A stretch of DNA of 64,000 nt from Tenuifilum sp. 4138str (GCF_041102575.1 NZ_JBGCUE010000006.1:1-64000), one strand, 5' to 3'; shown: positions 1 through 9,055, counted from the first letter of the stretch. Notes: generated from the letters alone by a model not told the origin. A program made the numbers and translations.

Positions 1-75
1 CCATTCCGAACAGGGCAGTTAAGCCCGCCAGCGCCGATGGTACTGCGTCACAGCGGGAGAGTAGGTCGCCGCCCC
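1..75 (+). rRNA. 5S ribosomal RNA, 3' part
   Basis: The first about 75 bases match the 3' half of bacterial 5S rRNA, including the conserved segments CCGAACAGGGCAGTTAAG near the start and GGGAGAGTAGGTCGCCGCC at the end. The 5' half lies before the window. The exact 3' end is uncertain by a few bases. A perfect intrinsic terminator follows at once, so this is the end of an rRNA operon. Confidence 0.93.
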
Positions 76-81
76 CCTTAC

Positions 82-116
82 GCCCCGCGGGATTACCCGC
101 GGGGCTTTTTTATTTT
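82..116 (+). terminator. rRNA operon intrinsic terminator
   Basis: A perfect 10-bp GC-rich stem (arms 82-91 and 96-105, 4-nt loop ATTA) is followed by a T-rich run at 106-116. It sits directly after the 5S end. Confidence 0.93.
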
Positions 117-232
117 GGTACCCGCCCAGGGTAATCCTTAGCGTCCGAATCCCATCAGTCCCGCATGTTGGCGCGCGTGTCCATACGCGTGCGATAGGTG
201 TATAAAAAAAATTGTGAGCGCGGGCAAAGGAA

Positions 233-294
233 TTTTTACTACATTTACTGAAAGCTACCGGGCAGAGGGGCGTATGCCGCACGCGTTTAAAAAC
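233..294. repeat. Dispersed direct repeat A, copy 1
   Basis: About 62 bp running from TTTTTACTACATTTACTG to GCCGCACGCGTTTAAA recurs with only a few substitutions at 1049-1110. The two copies flank the small gene at 523-807. The sequence is GC-rich against AT-rich surroundings. Confidence 0.8.
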
Positions 295-310
295 GAGCGG
301 GAGCGAGGGT

Positions 311-361
311 AATAAAGCGTAAGAAGTAATTATCACGGACTGCAAGTCCGCGCCAGCAATG
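311..361. repeat. Dispersed direct repeat B with palindromic core, copy 1
   Basis: About 51 bp beginning AATAAAGCGTAAGAAG and ending CGCGCCAGCAATG recurs at 956-1006. The core GGACT-GCA-AGTCC (337-349) is a short palindrome, typical of REP-like elements. A partial tail copy (GTCCGCGCCAGCAATGG) follows at 363-379. Confidence 0.8.
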
Positions 362-386
362 GGTCCGCGCCAGCAATGGCGAGTGA

Positions 387-545
387 AATGTTAATGTTAC
401 CGCACGGATTGCAAATCCGCGCGAGCGGGGGTATGGTGTAAACAAAGCATTCATTCAAGAATTAAAGGAGAGTATTGTTAAAGCAGAAATTCAAGAACTA
501 ATTAATAAAGCAATTAAAGAATATGAACAAGGAAAAACCGAGTAA
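387..545 (+). pseudogene. 5'-truncated ORF remnant overlapping the next gene
   Basis: A frame stays open from the stop at 384-386 to TAA at 543-545 but has no ATG or GTG start. Its last 33 codons (from about 444) encode a charged, helical, protein-like segment rich in Glu, Lys, Ile and Gln (for example KAEIQELINKAIKEYEQ). Its end overlaps the start of the 94-codon gene by 23 bases, as in a translationally coupled pair. The codons before 444 fall in the GC-rich repeat. I read it as the C-terminal end of a gene whose front was lost when repeat sequence accumulated. No function can be given. Confidence 0.45.
403..426. repeat. Degenerate copy of repeat B palindrome
   Basis: The sequence CACGGATTGCAAATCCGCG is a compensated variant of the repeat B core: GGATT pairs with AATCC where the other copies have GGACT and AGTCC. 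Change on both arms suggests that the hairpin itself is conserved. Confidence 0.6.
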
Positions 546-807
546 AGACTTAAAAAGTTGGCAGGAGAATCTTATTGGTTTTTTCGCCTTTTCAGGAATA
601 TTATTATTTCTTTGTTTTTTTTATGATAGTATTGTAAATGAAGTATCTGAATCAAGCACAAAAGTTAAATTTTTTAGATCTTTATTAAAATATTTAGATA
701 CTAAATTCGGGAAAGAATATGTTTTTGGATTTGTAATAATTATAATGATTATAGCGGGTACTGCTGCTCTGAGAGGTTTTTTGAATAATAGAAAAAAGGA
801 ACGCTAG
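523..807 (+). CDS. Small two-helix membrane protein of unknown function
   Basis: The 94-residue product has two hydrophobic helices (about residues 17-35 and 66-84) separated by a polar, Lys/Ser-rich loop, and ends in a basic tail (NNRKKER). The N-terminus is charged and no signal cleavage site is visible. I do not recognise a family. The gene is much more AT-rich than the repeats on both sides. Its ATG overlaps the end of a truncated upstream ORF, so it probably was the second gene of a small operon such as an accessory or defence-type cassette; that role is a guess. It stands alone between two copies of the same repeats. Confidence 0.6.
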   Translation: MNKEKPSKDLKSWQENLIGFFAFSGILLFLCFFYDSIVNEVSESSTKVKFFRSLLKYLDTKFGKEYVFGFVIIIMIIAGTAALRGFLNNRKKER

Positions 808-955
808 CGCGGATTTGCCTTGTTCGCGCGTCTTCTTTGGATGCGTGCGCCCGGTTTTCCCGCTCCTTTCGCTCGCGTGGCTTTGTAACCGACCGAAGCG
901 AGTTCGGCAAAGCCAACCCGTGCGGTTATTTCAATAAAGCATAGTTGAAATAAAC

Positions 956-1006
956 AATAAAGAGTAAGAAGTATTTGTCACGGACTACAAGTCCGCGCCA
1001 GCAATG
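956..1006. repeat. Dispersed direct repeat B, copy 2
   Basis: Second copy of the element at 311-361, with a GGACT-ACA-AGTCC core at 982-994. Its left part AATAAAGAGTAAGAAGTA differs from copy 1 at a few bases. Confidence 0.8.
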
Positions 1007-1048
1007 AGGCTGGACAAAAAATTTGTGTACGTGACTGAACAAGGGTAT

Positions 1049-1110
1049 TTTTTACTACATTTACTGAAGGCTACCGGGCGGAGCGGCGTATGCCGCACGC
1101 GTTTAAAGAC
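1049..1110. repeat. Dispersed direct repeat A, copy 2
   Basis: Second copy of the element at 233-294. Its right end merges into the 47-bp tandem repeat. The order of A and B is reversed relative to the first block (A then B at 233-361; B then A at 956-1110). Confidence 0.8.
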
Positions 1111-1197
1111 GCGTGCGAACGAATGTAGTGAAAAGTATGCCGTACGCGTTTAAAGACGCGTGCGAACGAATGTAGCGAAAAGTATGCCGTACTCGTT
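1088..1197. repeat. 47-bp tandem repeat, 2.3 units, each with a hairpin
   Basis: Units lie at 1088-1134 and 1135-1181, with a partial unit at 1182-1197. The two full units differ at only two positions. Each contains an inverted repeat: GCACGCGT and ACGCGTGC around a 6-nt loop (1095-1116 in unit 1). There are no spacers, so this is not a CRISPR array. Confidence 0.85.
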
Positions 1198-1251
1198 CAG
1201 AGGCCGGTGAATGGGGGTTATGGTAAATCCCTTGCCTTAATCAATATTTTT

Positions 1252-4200
1252 CTAAAGAACGATCTCGATCCTGTTTTCCTTGCTGTTCAACAAACCAAAA
1301 AATAAGTTTCTTTCAACTCTTATTCCGCCTTTTCGGTATGGGTTTACCTCATAGGTAAAGGGCGGTTCTACATGGTTTACTTTAAGTGAGCGGGGACTAA
1401 ATGTTGATTTGGTAATGTGGTAGGTAACACTAAATGGTATGTTACTAAAGCTAAAGTTTACCCTTAAGCCATCAAATTCTTTTGGTAGAACTGGGTCAAT
1501 AACAACGAACTCATTGCTGAATCGGAATCCGAGTAACCTGCCCAAGATAATACCTATAAAAATTCCAGGTCCACTGGAGTAAACTCGCCATCCACCATGT
1601 AATTTAATGTTTCCTTTAATAACTTCGGAGTATAGCTTATCGGCTTCGTACCTGTTTTTAAATAGTACATCAGAGCTGCTGTAATAGCAGTTTGATTGTC
1701 GAATATCGCCCTGTTTTACTATGTTTGTGTAACTAATTGGTATTGCTTGCAGTATGGCATAAATAAGTTCTTCGGCTTTGCCAGTTACGGCAAGAGTTTC
1801 CGCATATCTAATATGTTCGTGAGTGTACATTAAGCCAATTTCCCTTCCAAAAAATGTACTGCTTTCGGCACGTTGGAAAATTTTTTGTAAACCTCCGCTA
1901 TACTTAAGGGGCTTATCCATAAGTCGGGCACCATCGGGGCCTAAAAGGTGATTTGTTATTATTTTTTGGTGATTGAAAGCCTGATTTGAATCAAAAATCC
2001 CGCTTAGAATACCTCTGTTCATTGGGAGGATGCTATAACTAACTCCTGTTTCACTATCGGAGGGGTGAAGAAGGAGAGTAAAAGTGTTATCGTTTTCTAA
2101 ATGTCCGTACCCGGCTACAACACCATTGGAAACTAAATATTTATTAAAGTCTGTTTTAATTTTAGTACTTATTTCACCTAATGCTTCGGCCTTATCGGTT
2201 AAACCCAATAGCCTATAGACTGTTTCGAACAGCTTAAAGGCCTGGTAATTCATTTCAACCGTCCAGCTCGATACCAAACGTTGTGCTAGTTGGCTGTTAA
2301 CCGGTTGAAGCGAATCGTTCCAATCGCCACCCCCAAATGGCACTAGTGCAGTGCCAGGAATGAACGATTTAACAATCCTATCAATTAACCGTTCAACATG
2401 TTCAATTAGAGGAGTAACCTCCATGCTGTCACCATTATTTTCGGTGTAGTAGGGTAATGGCGAGTTCAGAATATCAACATCTCCGCTATTTATGATGTAA
2501 TTGGAGAGGGCTATAATACACCAGTAGGCAATATCGCCATGGGCCTCGTGGGCCCTGATGGTTTTATACCTATCAAACATCCACCATTGTGGCCACCACC
2601 CATCGGGGTTCTGGTTGGAAAAGATTGTTTGAAGAATTTTTTTTACCTCATAGTACTTACCTAAACTTAACAACATTTCAACAGGACCCTGGGAAACATC
2701 GCGTGTACCCCATGCTGCACCTCCAAATTGTTCTAACCCATAGGGAGTGAGGTAATGGATTAGAGCGTTTGACTCAAACCAGGGTATAATCTCGTTAATG
2801 ATTTCAATTTCATCGGAATTTCCTGAAAGGGTTATTTCTAATCCCGATTTTTCTCTAAATGCCAGAGCATCTTCTAAATCTGCCTGAAACTGTTGGTCGG
2901 GGTTGATAATGGTTGACTGGTCAAAAAAGTTTTGAAGCTCACAAATAAAACTTATGCTTAACTGATTAGTTGAATCGGATTTGATAACGACAAACGAATT
3001 GGCATAGCTGCTTTCAATATCAATACAATTGCCGTTATCAAATTTTATATTAGCGCAATCCGATTTGTTTATAACCATACGGTATTGGGCTTTAGGGTAA
3101 TTTTTGGAAAGAAGACTTTCTGGACTAGGGATAAAGGTTAAACCGTTCGGAAAGCCTGACGATTTTACTTGCCAACCGTTCAGCTCATCGAGGTTATTGG
3201 TAATGATAATGTTTACTGGATGGCCAGATATTACCTTAAAATCAAAATTTACAATAGGTGTATTAGGTGAAGCCCATGTTGTTACTTGAAAAATATTACT
3301 ATCGAGCTTATAAATCCATTGAGCATAAATCAATCCCATTTCGTAGGCCGATGGTACACCTAGCTGGTAATACCTATTGTTGATTTCTACAAAAATTCTT
3401 TGACCTGTTTCGGGTAAAAGGTTGAATTGACTTGTATTTATCGAAAGTAGTGTATTGAAATTAGTGTTTCCTTGTTTTAGATGAGAATTAAAAACGCCAA
3501 ACGACCATGTTGTAAGGGAAACAATATTATCATCATGATTTAGATTGATATTGGACTGGAGAATGTGCCCGTGAGGACGATAGGCCAGAATATCTTTTTC
3601 TCCAAGTACAACATGCTTGCCCTTGCCATAAAAAAATGAAAGCAATTTGCCGTTATTAAAGTCAGGGAATCGTTTCTCAGGACTAAAAAAATGGTTAATT
3701 TCATTTTCACTCAAATCCTGGGATGGGAAAAATTCAGAGCGAATAAAAAGATTATGCTTTCCCTTTTCCCAATTGCTTGTGGTAGGGTATTTGCTTTTGA
3801 ATTGTTCAAAAAGGTTAGGTAGAATGGCTAAATCGTTTGATGAGGTTGCTGAGGGATGATCGGGCAAAAACCTAAAGACGAAGCTGATTTGATGGTTATT
3901 ACCACTGCTGAAATCGAATGGTTTTGATTGGATAGCAATAACTGACGATTCAGCAGCACATTCGCCGGGCAATGTATCGAGTTCTAAAGCAAGGGGGATT
4001 TTAGTTTTTCGGTATGAGTTGCCGTAAACATAAAGCCCATCGGTAGTGGCCGAGGCTGCACCATTTTTACATGCCGCCATTAACCAAGGGTTCCCGGTAG
4101 GTTCTTTCATGTTTTGCCGGCAGCAAACCACAGCACCATACTGAGGATCATCCAGGATTAGCCTTTCAGTGTATTGACTCACGTAGTATTCATTAACTGG

Positions 4201-4590
4201 GCCAACAGATAGCTGCTTTAAGCCAACATCCTGAATTATTATTATGTCATAATTGGAAGGTGAAGAATTCCCATTAGTTAATTCAATTGACCATAGCCAG
4301 CAACTTTCAGTGTTATGAAGCTGAAGGCTGATTAAGTATTCAATACCGTTCCACTTCCCTTTTGCAAAGTAACAGTTATCCTCAAAAGTAAAAACAGAAT
4401 TACTGCCTGTCCCGAAAAGCATTATGTGTTTCTTGGGGGTATTTCTTTCTCTAAGAAATATACTTGTCCCAAACATTGAGAATGGGTTGGTATCGCGTAA
4501 ACCTATACGAATACCATTAGATGAAATACGCTTTATTCGGCCATTGCTGTGAAATTCAAATTCTAAATCTGAATTGTTTTTCAGCTTCAT
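1252..4590 (-). CDS. GH94-type 1,2-beta-oligoglucan phosphorylase (SOGP-like)
   Basis: This 1112-residue protein most likely cleaves beta-1,2-linked gluco-oligosaccharides with phosphate, releasing alpha-glucose 1-phosphate in the cytoplasm. The length matches the Listeria SOGP type of GH94 (about 1110 residues) rather than cellobiose phosphorylase (about 800). A large N-terminal beta-rich part precedes the (alpha/alpha)6 catalytic region. That region begins near residue 620 with GTRDVSQGPVEM and contains the GGGDWNDS segment, whose Asp756 is the likely general acid. No signal peptide is present. Its ATG overlaps the stop of the upstream GH35 gene (ATGA), so translation is coupled. It is the last gene of the PUL. 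The family call is firm; the linkage specificity is inferred from length and neighbours. Confidence 0.85.
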   Translation of the reverse strand: MKLKNNSDLEFEFHSNGRIKRISSNGIRIGLRDTNPFSMFGTSIFLRERNTPKKHIMLFGTGSNSVFTFEDNCYFAKGKWNGIEYLISLQLHNTESCWLWSIELTNGNSSPSNYDIIIIQDVGLKQLSVGPVNEYYVSQYTERLILDDPQYGAVVCCRQNMKEPTGNPWLMAACKNGAASATTDGLYVYGNSYRKTKIPLALELDTLPGECAAESSVIAIQSKPFDFSSGNNHQISFVFRFLPDHPSATSSNDLAILPNLFEQFKSKYPTTSNWEKGKHNLFIRSEFFPSQDLSENEINHFFSPEKRFPDFNNGKLLSFFYGKGKHVVLGEKDILAYRPHGHILQSNINLNHDDNIVSLTTWSFGVFNSHLKQGNTNFNTLLSINTSQFNLLPETGQRIFVEINNRYYQLGVPSAYEMGLIYAQWIYKLDSNIFQVTTWASPNTPIVNFDFKVISGHPVNIIITNNLDELNGWQVKSSGFPNGLTFIPSPESLLSKNYPKAQYRMVINKSDCANIKFDNGNCIDIESSYANSFVVIKSDSTNQLSISFICELQNFFDQSTIINPDQQFQADLEDALAFREKSGLEITLSGNSDEIEIINEIIPWFESNALIHYLTPYGLEQFGGAAWGTRDVSQGPVEMLLSLGKYYEVKKILQTIFSNQNPDGWWPQWWMFDRYKTIRAHEAHGDIAYWCIIALSNYIINSGDVDILNSPLPYYTENNGDSMEVTPLIEHVERLIDRIVKSFIPGTALVPFGGGDWNDSLQPVNSQLAQRLVSSWTVEMNYQAFKLFETVYRLLGLTDKAEALGEISTKIKTDFNKYLVSNGVVAGYGHLENDNTFTLLLHPSDSETGVSYSILPMNRGILSGIFDSNQAFNHQKIITNHLLGPDGARLMDKPLKYSGGLQKIFQRAESSTFFGREIGLMYTHEHIRYAETLAVTGKAEELIYAILQAIPISYTNIVKQGDIRQSNCYYSSSDVLFKNRYEADKLYSEVIKGNIKLHGGWRVYSSGPGIFIGIILGRLLGFRFSNEFVVIDPVLPKEFDGLRVNFSFSNIPFSVTYHITKSTFSPRSLKVNHVEPPFTYEVNPYRKGGIRVERNLFFGLLNSKENRIEIVL

Positions 4591-7025
4591 TTGTCAAGCA
4601 TTTTTAGTGTTAACACAATTTCCTTGTTGCTGTGTAAGTAGTTCAATACTATCCGATTGTTATGCCAAATGAGCATAATGGGTTTTTCGGAGATTTCGGC
4701 CGACTTAATTTTGGAGATGTTTATCCCTTCAAGAACCATTTCACCAATCAATCCTGGGTCGCCCGTAAGGTGTATAGTAATGATATTATTGTTTGAGTTA
4801 ATCCCAATAACATCGGAGGTAGTATGAAGTATATTAATGCCTTTACCAATTTCTTTACTAATTGGTGAAATAAAGGCGTAAAGCGGTGGAATCTCAATTT
4901 CTCCATCGATTAGTGGGAGTTGAACCCTTTCGTTTGTCTTGGGATGCTTATAGGTAATCTTTCCGCTCTGATTTTCGTTGTAGTAGTTTCCAACAAATAA
5001 AAGCGATTCAGAGGTATCATTAAACTTCTGACGTACGGTAATAAAATTGTTAGTGCTCGATGCGTTTGCCAATTGAGCTTTTGAACGCTCTAGTATGGTT
5101 GTGTAGGCTTGCAAATGGCCTTCGGTATCAAATCCTAGCCAGGTACCCAGGTGAACTACTTTACCCTTTCCAACATTCTTTTCAAATCCGCAGATACTTC
5201 CCCTCAGGGTAAAGGCTATAGGAGTAGCACCATCAATACCCTCTGTTGTATAGGCAATCAGTGGGTTTGAGCATTTAATATCGGTCAAATTATAAAGTTT
5301 GATCAAGGGGGAATCAATTATTTCCGGTTGTGATGATTTTATTTTAAAAGTATCCCTGAGTACTGTGCAAGGCTTTTGGTTCATCTCCCTATCGGGTAAG
5401 TAGGGGAAAATAACCAAATTACCACCATTAGTCACAAAACTTGCAATGGTTTGCTGATCGGGAGCATTCATCTCATCGGTACTAAAGAGCCAAACCTGCT
5501 TATAGGCCAACAAATCGTTCACCGATGAACTGGCTAGGTCAACCATATCGTAGTCAACATTGAGAACCTGGAGGGCTTTGAGCAACCCATCGAAATATGC
5601 CGACCGACGGATCCGAGCTGGAACAAATTTTAGTTCTGAAGCTCCGACTTCAGGACGCTCTAGCTCAGTGGCGTAGTATGGTGAGTAGAAAAGGACACAT
5701 ACCTCGGCTTTTCTTTTAGTAGTTAGAATGAGTTCTTCATGGGTTTCAATAAACCTACTCATTTTCTGAACAACAGGGAATGCACTCGATGGTTTAGCTT
5801 GGTTATCTAAGGGTGTAAACCAGTAGAAAGTATCACCGGAATATCCCTTTGCGGGTGGGTTTTTACCCTGTGAAAACATGTAGTAATTCCATCCTTTTAG
5901 GCCATTGGCAATGCTTGCCTTGTAAAAGAGTTCCATTTCACGCGGATTGGTAACTACATGGTATTCTCTTGATCCACTCTGAAACTCAGCGGCAAACAGA
6001 GGTTTTTCGCCCTGCATTGCGCTAACAATGTCGTTGATGATTCTATCGTCGTGGAGGTTCCTATACGAGACAAATTCAGGAATGTGGTCAACTCCAAATA
6101 TCAACTCACTTTTATCCTCATATAAATCCTCGTACATGGTAATATTGAGGGGGAACTCGTACCCATGACCGTAAATCCATCCGGGAAGGTTATGGTATAA
6201 GGGTATTGAAATATTGTGCTTACGAATCCAACTGGATAGTAATCGTAAGTAGTTAGCGTAATACTTTCTCCAGAAACAGTGCCATTCGTAATCGCGGCTA
6301 CGATCGCCTTTGGATTTATAAGGGGTATTCCCGTCGGGGGGTAACTCAATTTCCTGAAACGAGGTGTAATTACTTTCCCAAAGGGTGTTCAACTCATCAA
6401 TCGTTGAATACCTTGTTTTGATGAAACTGATAAATTGCTCTTTTACCTGTTCATTGTAATCGGCTTGGTGGGCAAGCCATGAGAATACTCCAATTTCGTT
6501 GCAAACCTGCATCATTATTATAGGTCCCCCATTTTGTACCTGTTTTTGGCTAATAATGGGCATAACGTGGTTATACCATTGTTCTACTTTGGAAAGAAAT
6601 ACGGGGTTAAACAGGCTAACGCCATCGCTCAGAACGGCCTCGCCTTTGCTGTTATGCATTTTAATGGTGTCGCCATACTTTTCCAGAAACCAATCGGGCA
6701 AACCAGCGCCTCGGTATTCAGCAAGTATAAAAGGACCAGGCTTAACAATACAGGTAAAACCATGTTTTTGGCACAGCTCTATCCATCCTATAAGATCGCG
6801 TTCGGGTTGAGTTGTTCCACTAAAGTCAAACTCACCTTCGTTAACCTCGTGCCAAACCCAAGGAACATAGCTGCTAATGGTTTTAAGTCCTGCCTCTTTG
6901 GCTTTTTTCAGATGTTCTTCCCATAGCTCGCGTTTAATTCTGAAATAATGAATTTCACCGGAGTTCAGAAATACTTTTTTGCCATTCAAACTAAAATATC
7001 CGCCTTCAATTCCAAACTTGTTCAT
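4587..7025 (-). CDS. GH35 family protein, probable beta-1,2-glucan-active enzyme
   Basis: This 812-residue protein has the GH35 (beta/alpha)8 signature: an N-terminal SGEIHYFRI segment near residue 22, the acid/base in QVCNEIG (Glu177) and the probable nucleophile in AAEFQSG (Glu347). Later beta-rich domains complete the usual GH35 length. GH35 is best known for beta-galactosidases. However, a GH35 member from Ignavibacterium album has been described as a beta-1,2-glucosyltransferase, and the GH94/GH144 neighbours favour a beta-1,2-glucan substrate here. It lacks a signal peptide and so should act in the cytoplasm on imported oligosaccharides. It starts 14 bp after the transporter gene and overlaps the phosphorylase gene by 4 bases. 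Confidence 0.82.
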   Translation of the reverse strand: MNKFGIEGGYFSLNGKKVFLNSGEIHYFRIKRELWEEHLKKAKEAGLKTISSYVPWVWHEVNEGEFDFSGTTQPERDLIGWIELCQKHGFTCIVKPGPFILAEYRGAGLPDWFLEKYGDTIKMHNSKGEAVLSDGVSLFNPVFLSKVEQWYNHVMPIISQKQVQNGGPIIMMQVCNEIGVFSWLAHQADYNEQVKEQFISFIKTRYSTIDELNTLWESNYTSFQEIELPPDGNTPYKSKGDRSRDYEWHCFWRKYYANYLRLLSSWIRKHNISIPLYHNLPGWIYGHGYEFPLNITMYEDLYEDKSELIFGVDHIPEFVSYRNLHDDRIINDIVSAMQGEKPLFAAEFQSGSREYHVVTNPREMELFYKASIANGLKGWNYYMFSQGKNPPAKGYSGDTFYWFTPLDNQAKPSSAFPVVQKMSRFIETHEELILTTKRKAEVCVLFYSPYYATELERPEVGASELKFVPARIRRSAYFDGLLKALQVLNVDYDMVDLASSSVNDLLAYKQVWLFSTDEMNAPDQQTIASFVTNGGNLVIFPYLPDREMNQKPCTVLRDTFKIKSSQPEIIDSPLIKLYNLTDIKCSNPLIAYTTEGIDGATPIAFTLRGSICGFEKNVGKGKVVHLGTWLGFDTEGHLQAYTTILERSKAQLANASSTNNFITVRQKFNDTSESLLFVGNYYNENQSGKITYKHPKTNERVQLPLIDGEIEIPPLYAFISPISKEIGKGINILHTTSDVIGINSNNNIITIHLTGDPGLIGEMVLEGINISKIKSAEISEKPIMLIWHNNRIVLNYLHSNKEIVLTLKMLDK

Positions 7026-7039
7026 AGTATTTCTATTTT

Positions 7040-9043
7040 TTAGTGGTTCTGTAGTTTGTTTCGGGTTGTTAATGTTTGCTTTATTTCTTGAAGCCGCTTT
7101 TCGGTAAGGTTATATCTAAATATGAATATCAACGAAAGTATACTCATAATAACTGGCAATCCAATTTCAACTACCCTCATCATAAGTAAAGTGAACGGGC
7201 TCTGACGTTTTAGGGAAGGAATTTTTTGGGTTATTTCGTCCAACTTACGGATGTTGACGGAATCGATATCATAAATGTTATACTCTTGGAGCACGCAATT
7301 TATTTGTGCAATGTCCTTTAGTAACTCTTTATAGTGGTTTCCGTCGCCTTTACCGGCTATTATTGATTCAAAATGGTTCATCAGATCGTAAACATTGTTT
7401 TGAGCTTTAATTAAATTAAAGTTCATTTTTTGTTTATTTAATTTTTGTGCAATGATTGATAGGTTGACAGAGTCGGGACTCGATGCATTTAAAACAGAAT
7501 CCCAATACTTTAGGCTGTCGATAGTAATGCTAAGGTTCTGTCGTAAAGTTACTTTTGCATGAATTTTTAGGCTGTCGGTTTGGGGATTTTCGTGCTGATT
7601 TACTCTTTCCAAAAAAGCATCGTATTTAATTGCATTACCAAGTATTTCAGTGTTAATATCTTTTATTTTTTTTATGTAATCGGTGTAGCTCAAAACGTTT
7701 TTATCGGTTAGATTTACTTTGATTTCCTTTATGCTACCTTCAAGGTAGTCAACTTTTGTTACCTGGTTCTGGTCGAACTGTGTGAACTCAATAAGGATTC
7801 CGGCAACAAAGCTGGCCACGGCAAATCCCATTTTAATAAACCACCAGAAAACCGAGTAAAAGCTTCCTTCCTTTCTATGCCCAGTATTTAAGTCATCCTC
7901 ATCGCAAATATCACCTACCATTGAGGAGCCAAGGGTGAAGAAGAATAGCATTCCTGCCGAGAGCAGAATAGTAGGAATAATTATCAGGTAAGGATATTCA
8001 GGGTTATAGCATACTATTTTTGAAAGCTGTGCGGTGGCCATTAATGCAATGGATAGGATTAATGTATTGCGTTTGCCAAGCTTAGGGCTTATCCAGTTCA
8101 ACGGAAAAACTGCTAAAAGCCCTGTAATAGCCCATATGGTTCCATTAATGCCAAGCAGATATGCTCCAGCTACCTTATCACCTGAAAAAACGTAAAAAAT
8201 AGGAATGTATGAGCCCAACAGCGTTACAAAGTTGAAACCGGTTGCAAGGGTAAAAATGGCAAGAGTAAGCCTAATAAAATTCCTGTTTTTTGTGGTATGC
8301 TTCATGTCGGTCCAGAAAGGTTTTTTCTCCTGCTTCTGCACTCTAACAAAGCTGGGTTCTCGTAGTTTTGCAGTCCACCAAAAGGAGAGGGGTATAAGCA
8401 AAGCTGCAATCATTAATGAAACATAGCGCATTCCATCGGCTTCGTTCCCTCCGGGGCCTTTAAATGTTTCCAGGTTGGCGAGCACAAAGAGCCATGGGGT
8501 GCTCATGGCAAAAAGATTTCCCACAAAGCTTTTTGCGCTAAACAGCCGTGTACGCTCATGGGGGTCAACGGTCATTTCCATCCCCAATGCTCCATGAGGG
8601 ATTTCAAATATTGCGCACGAGGTGTAGAAAAGCAGAAGTGTTACAAGTATGTAGGATAGCTGAAACCACTGATAGCCCGATTCAGAGGGGAACCAAATTC
8701 GTATGGTTTCGCCTTTGGGTATCCACCACATGGCCACAAAGAATACTGCTACCAGTATACCTCCTGCCAGTAAAAAGGGTCGTCGGCGGCCCCAGCGAGT
8801 GCGAGTATTATCCGAGAGATGCCCAATAATTGGATCGGCTATTGCATCCCAAAGTCGGGGTATAATTAGTATTGTTCCCAACCAAAAAGCGCTTAAGCCT
8901 AAACTTATGTTCCCCATGAGTCCAACAAGGATGCCAGCAATATTAAAAAGGGCAATGGGTATTATGCCGCCAGCCCCATAAGCTAATAGCTGTGAAATCT
9001 TTATCCTACTATCACTTTTTGTCTGTAAATTATTGTTTTCCAT
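7040..9043 (-). CDS. GPH-family sugar:cation symporter with large periplasmic insert
   Basis: The 667-residue protein is an MFS-type glycoside-pentoside-hexuronide symporter. It shows twelve predicted helices and the family loop NTRTRWGRRRPF near residue 80, after the D-x-x-x-G segment of helix 2. It should move beta-1,2-gluco-oligosaccharides across the inner membrane. Usual members have 450-500 residues. Here about 190 extra residues (roughly 422-614) lie between helix 11 and helix 12, on the periplasmic side if the N-terminus is cytoplasmic. The insert is polar, helical and rich in Lys, Asn, Asp and Ser. The gene sits in the PUL between the secreted hydrolase and GH35 genes, 12-14 bp from each. 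Confidence 0.88.
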   Translation of the reverse strand: MENNNLQTKSDSRIKISQLLAYGAGGIIPIALFNIAGILVGLMGNISLGLSAFWLGTILIIPRLWDAIADPIIGHLSDNTRTRWGRRRPFLLAGGILVAVFFVAMWWIPKGETIRIWFPSESGYQWFQLSYILVTLLLFYTSCAIFEIPHGALGMEMTVDPHERTRLFSAKSFVGNLFAMSTPWLFVLANLETFKGPGGNEADGMRYVSLMIAALLIPLSFWWTAKLREPSFVRVQKQEKKPFWTDMKHTTKNRNFIRLTLAIFTLATGFNFVTLLGSYIPIFYVFSGDKVAGAYLLGINGTIWAITGLLAVFPLNWISPKLGKRNTLILSIALMATAQLSKIVCYNPEYPYLIIIPTILLSAGMLFFFTLGSSMVGDICDEDDLNTGHRKEGSFYSVFWWFIKMGFAVASFVAGILIEFTQFDQNQVTKVDYLEGSIKEIKVNLTDKNVLSYTDYIKKIKDINTEILGNAIKYDAFLERVNQHENPQTDSLKIHAKVTLRQNLSITIDSLKYWDSVLNASSPDSVNLSIIAQKLNKQKMNFNLIKAQNNVYDLMNHFESIIAGKGDGNHYKELLKDIAQINCVLQEYNIYDIDSVNIRKLDEITQKIPSLKRQSPFTLLMMRVVEIGLPVIMSILSLIFIFRYNLTEKRLQEIKQTLTTRNKLQNH

Positions 9044-9055
9044 TGTATTGGGATA

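Larger units (their letters stand above)
117..522. other. Repeat-rich intergenic stretch without an intact gene
   Basis: About 400 bases after the rRNA terminator contain no ORF with coding character except a start-less remnant at 387-545. Most of the stretch is GC-rich and built from elements that recur at 956-1200 (listed separately). It looks like accumulated mobile or REP-like repeat sequence rather than regulatory DNA. Confidence 0.6.
808..1251. other. Repeat-rich intergenic stretch without a gene
   Basis: This 444-bp stretch separates the small membrane protein gene from the end of the PUL. It contains second copies of repeats A and B and a 47-bp tandem array. I see no coding sequence and no clear terminator for the PUL. 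Confidence 0.6.

Noticed and set aside
19-345. Minus-strand 108-codon ORF at the window start
   Set aside because: It runs through the 5S rRNA and its terminator and into the repeats; no protein-like features.
1088-1197. Possible CRISPR array
   Set aside because: Units are directly joined with no spacers and no cas genes are nearby.
1252-4590. Annotation as cellobiose phosphorylase
   Set aside because: Length of 1112 residues and the PUL context fit the 1,2-beta-oligoglucan phosphorylase type better.
4587-7025. Annotation as beta-galactosidase
   Set aside because: GH35 membership is clear but nothing in the locus points to galactosides; neighbours point to beta-1,2-glucan.
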